Assembly: GCA_009760855.2 (NCBI GenBank)
Contig: WPIO01000005.1
Coordinates: forward strand, 2,593,501-2,657,500
DNA: 64,000 nt
Reading direction: 5' to 3'
From: Cristatella mucedo
Taxonomy: Eukaryota > Bryozoa > Phylactolaemata > Cristatellidae
Shown: positions 63,865 to 64,000 of the stretch, in pieces
Layout: every line of letters begins with the position of its first letter
Position numbering within the stretch: position 1 is the stretch's first letter
Position numbers and translations under genes: made by a program
Notes under the pieces: model-generated
Told to the model about the DNA's origin: nothing
The model's input: only the letters and a program-made list of their open reading frames with translations
Databases searched by the model: none

Positions 63865-64000
63865 CTAGCAGAAAGTAGGCAAACTTGAGTGTTGAGCTTA
63901 TTTGGTCGTCAAATGAAAGTTTAATTCAGAACAGGACAGCTAAATTAAATGCAGATCGAAAAGGAGATATGCTGGCCGAGCCGATTATGAGTGTTAGCTA

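Noticed and set aside
63812..63930. Longer minus-strand frame (KFAYFLLGEIAKILACLHRD)
   Set aside because: It runs through the pyrimidine tract and acceptor of the candidate exon, fits neither splice phase, and has no recognised family.

Overview
The window is animal nuclear DNA. It has kilobase introns with GT/AG junctions, tRNA-derived SINEs, LINE remains ending in (ATT)n tails, a hAT-type MITE and long simple repeats. Nothing prokaryotic, organellar or phage-like was seen. A marine or other invertebrate metazoan is the likely source, but the sequence alone does not fix the phylum.

The main content is a family of split genes, all on the minus strand, encoding a 12-span major facilitator transporter of the SLC18B1 type (vesicular polyamine transporter family). 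Copy A runs right to left from about 61 kb (possibly 63.9 kb) to 30 kb. Eight exons (60823-60970, 52648-52716, 48079-48171, 42693-42884, 37544-37645, 31985-32085, 31768-31863, 30073-30241) have matching splice phases and together encode about 323 residues, from span 3 to span 12. The first two spans must lie beyond the right edge. Copy B lies to the left. It has a GC-rich first exon (15099-15408) and second exon (14701-14798), the exon for spans 11-12 (2153-2321) and a probable terminal exon (1526-1679). I could not find its central exons. A decayed third copy of the span 11-12 exon (17063-17220) lies between A and B. The layout is a tandem gene family in different states of preservation.

Most of the remaining DNA is transposon debris. 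LINE group 1 (L2/CR1-like) has a 3' hairpin and an (ATT)n tail, with many 5'-truncated copies on both strands. LINE group 2 has one long copy at 33.96-35.95 kb covering most of the reverse transcriptase, plus several 3' fragments. There are two tRNA-derived SINE families, and SINE family 2 shares its 3' hairpin with LINE group 1. A hAT-like MITE with 8-bp target duplications lies at 43160-43346.

Other structure includes a degenerate satellite-like array of about 160-195 bp period (11.1-13.1 kb), a 58-bp repeat x4 (46.63-46.86 kb), an 88-bp duplication (41.1-41.3 kb), a perfect 60-bp palindrome (62940-62999), purine/pyrimidine tracts at 26.2 and 55.4-55.9 kb, and a long CA/TA tract ending 38 bp from a copy A exon. 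A decayed coding region of unknown family lies on the plus strand at 22.2-23.5 kb. Exon calls rest on reading frames, splice signals and remembered family motifs; no alignment or transcript data were available.
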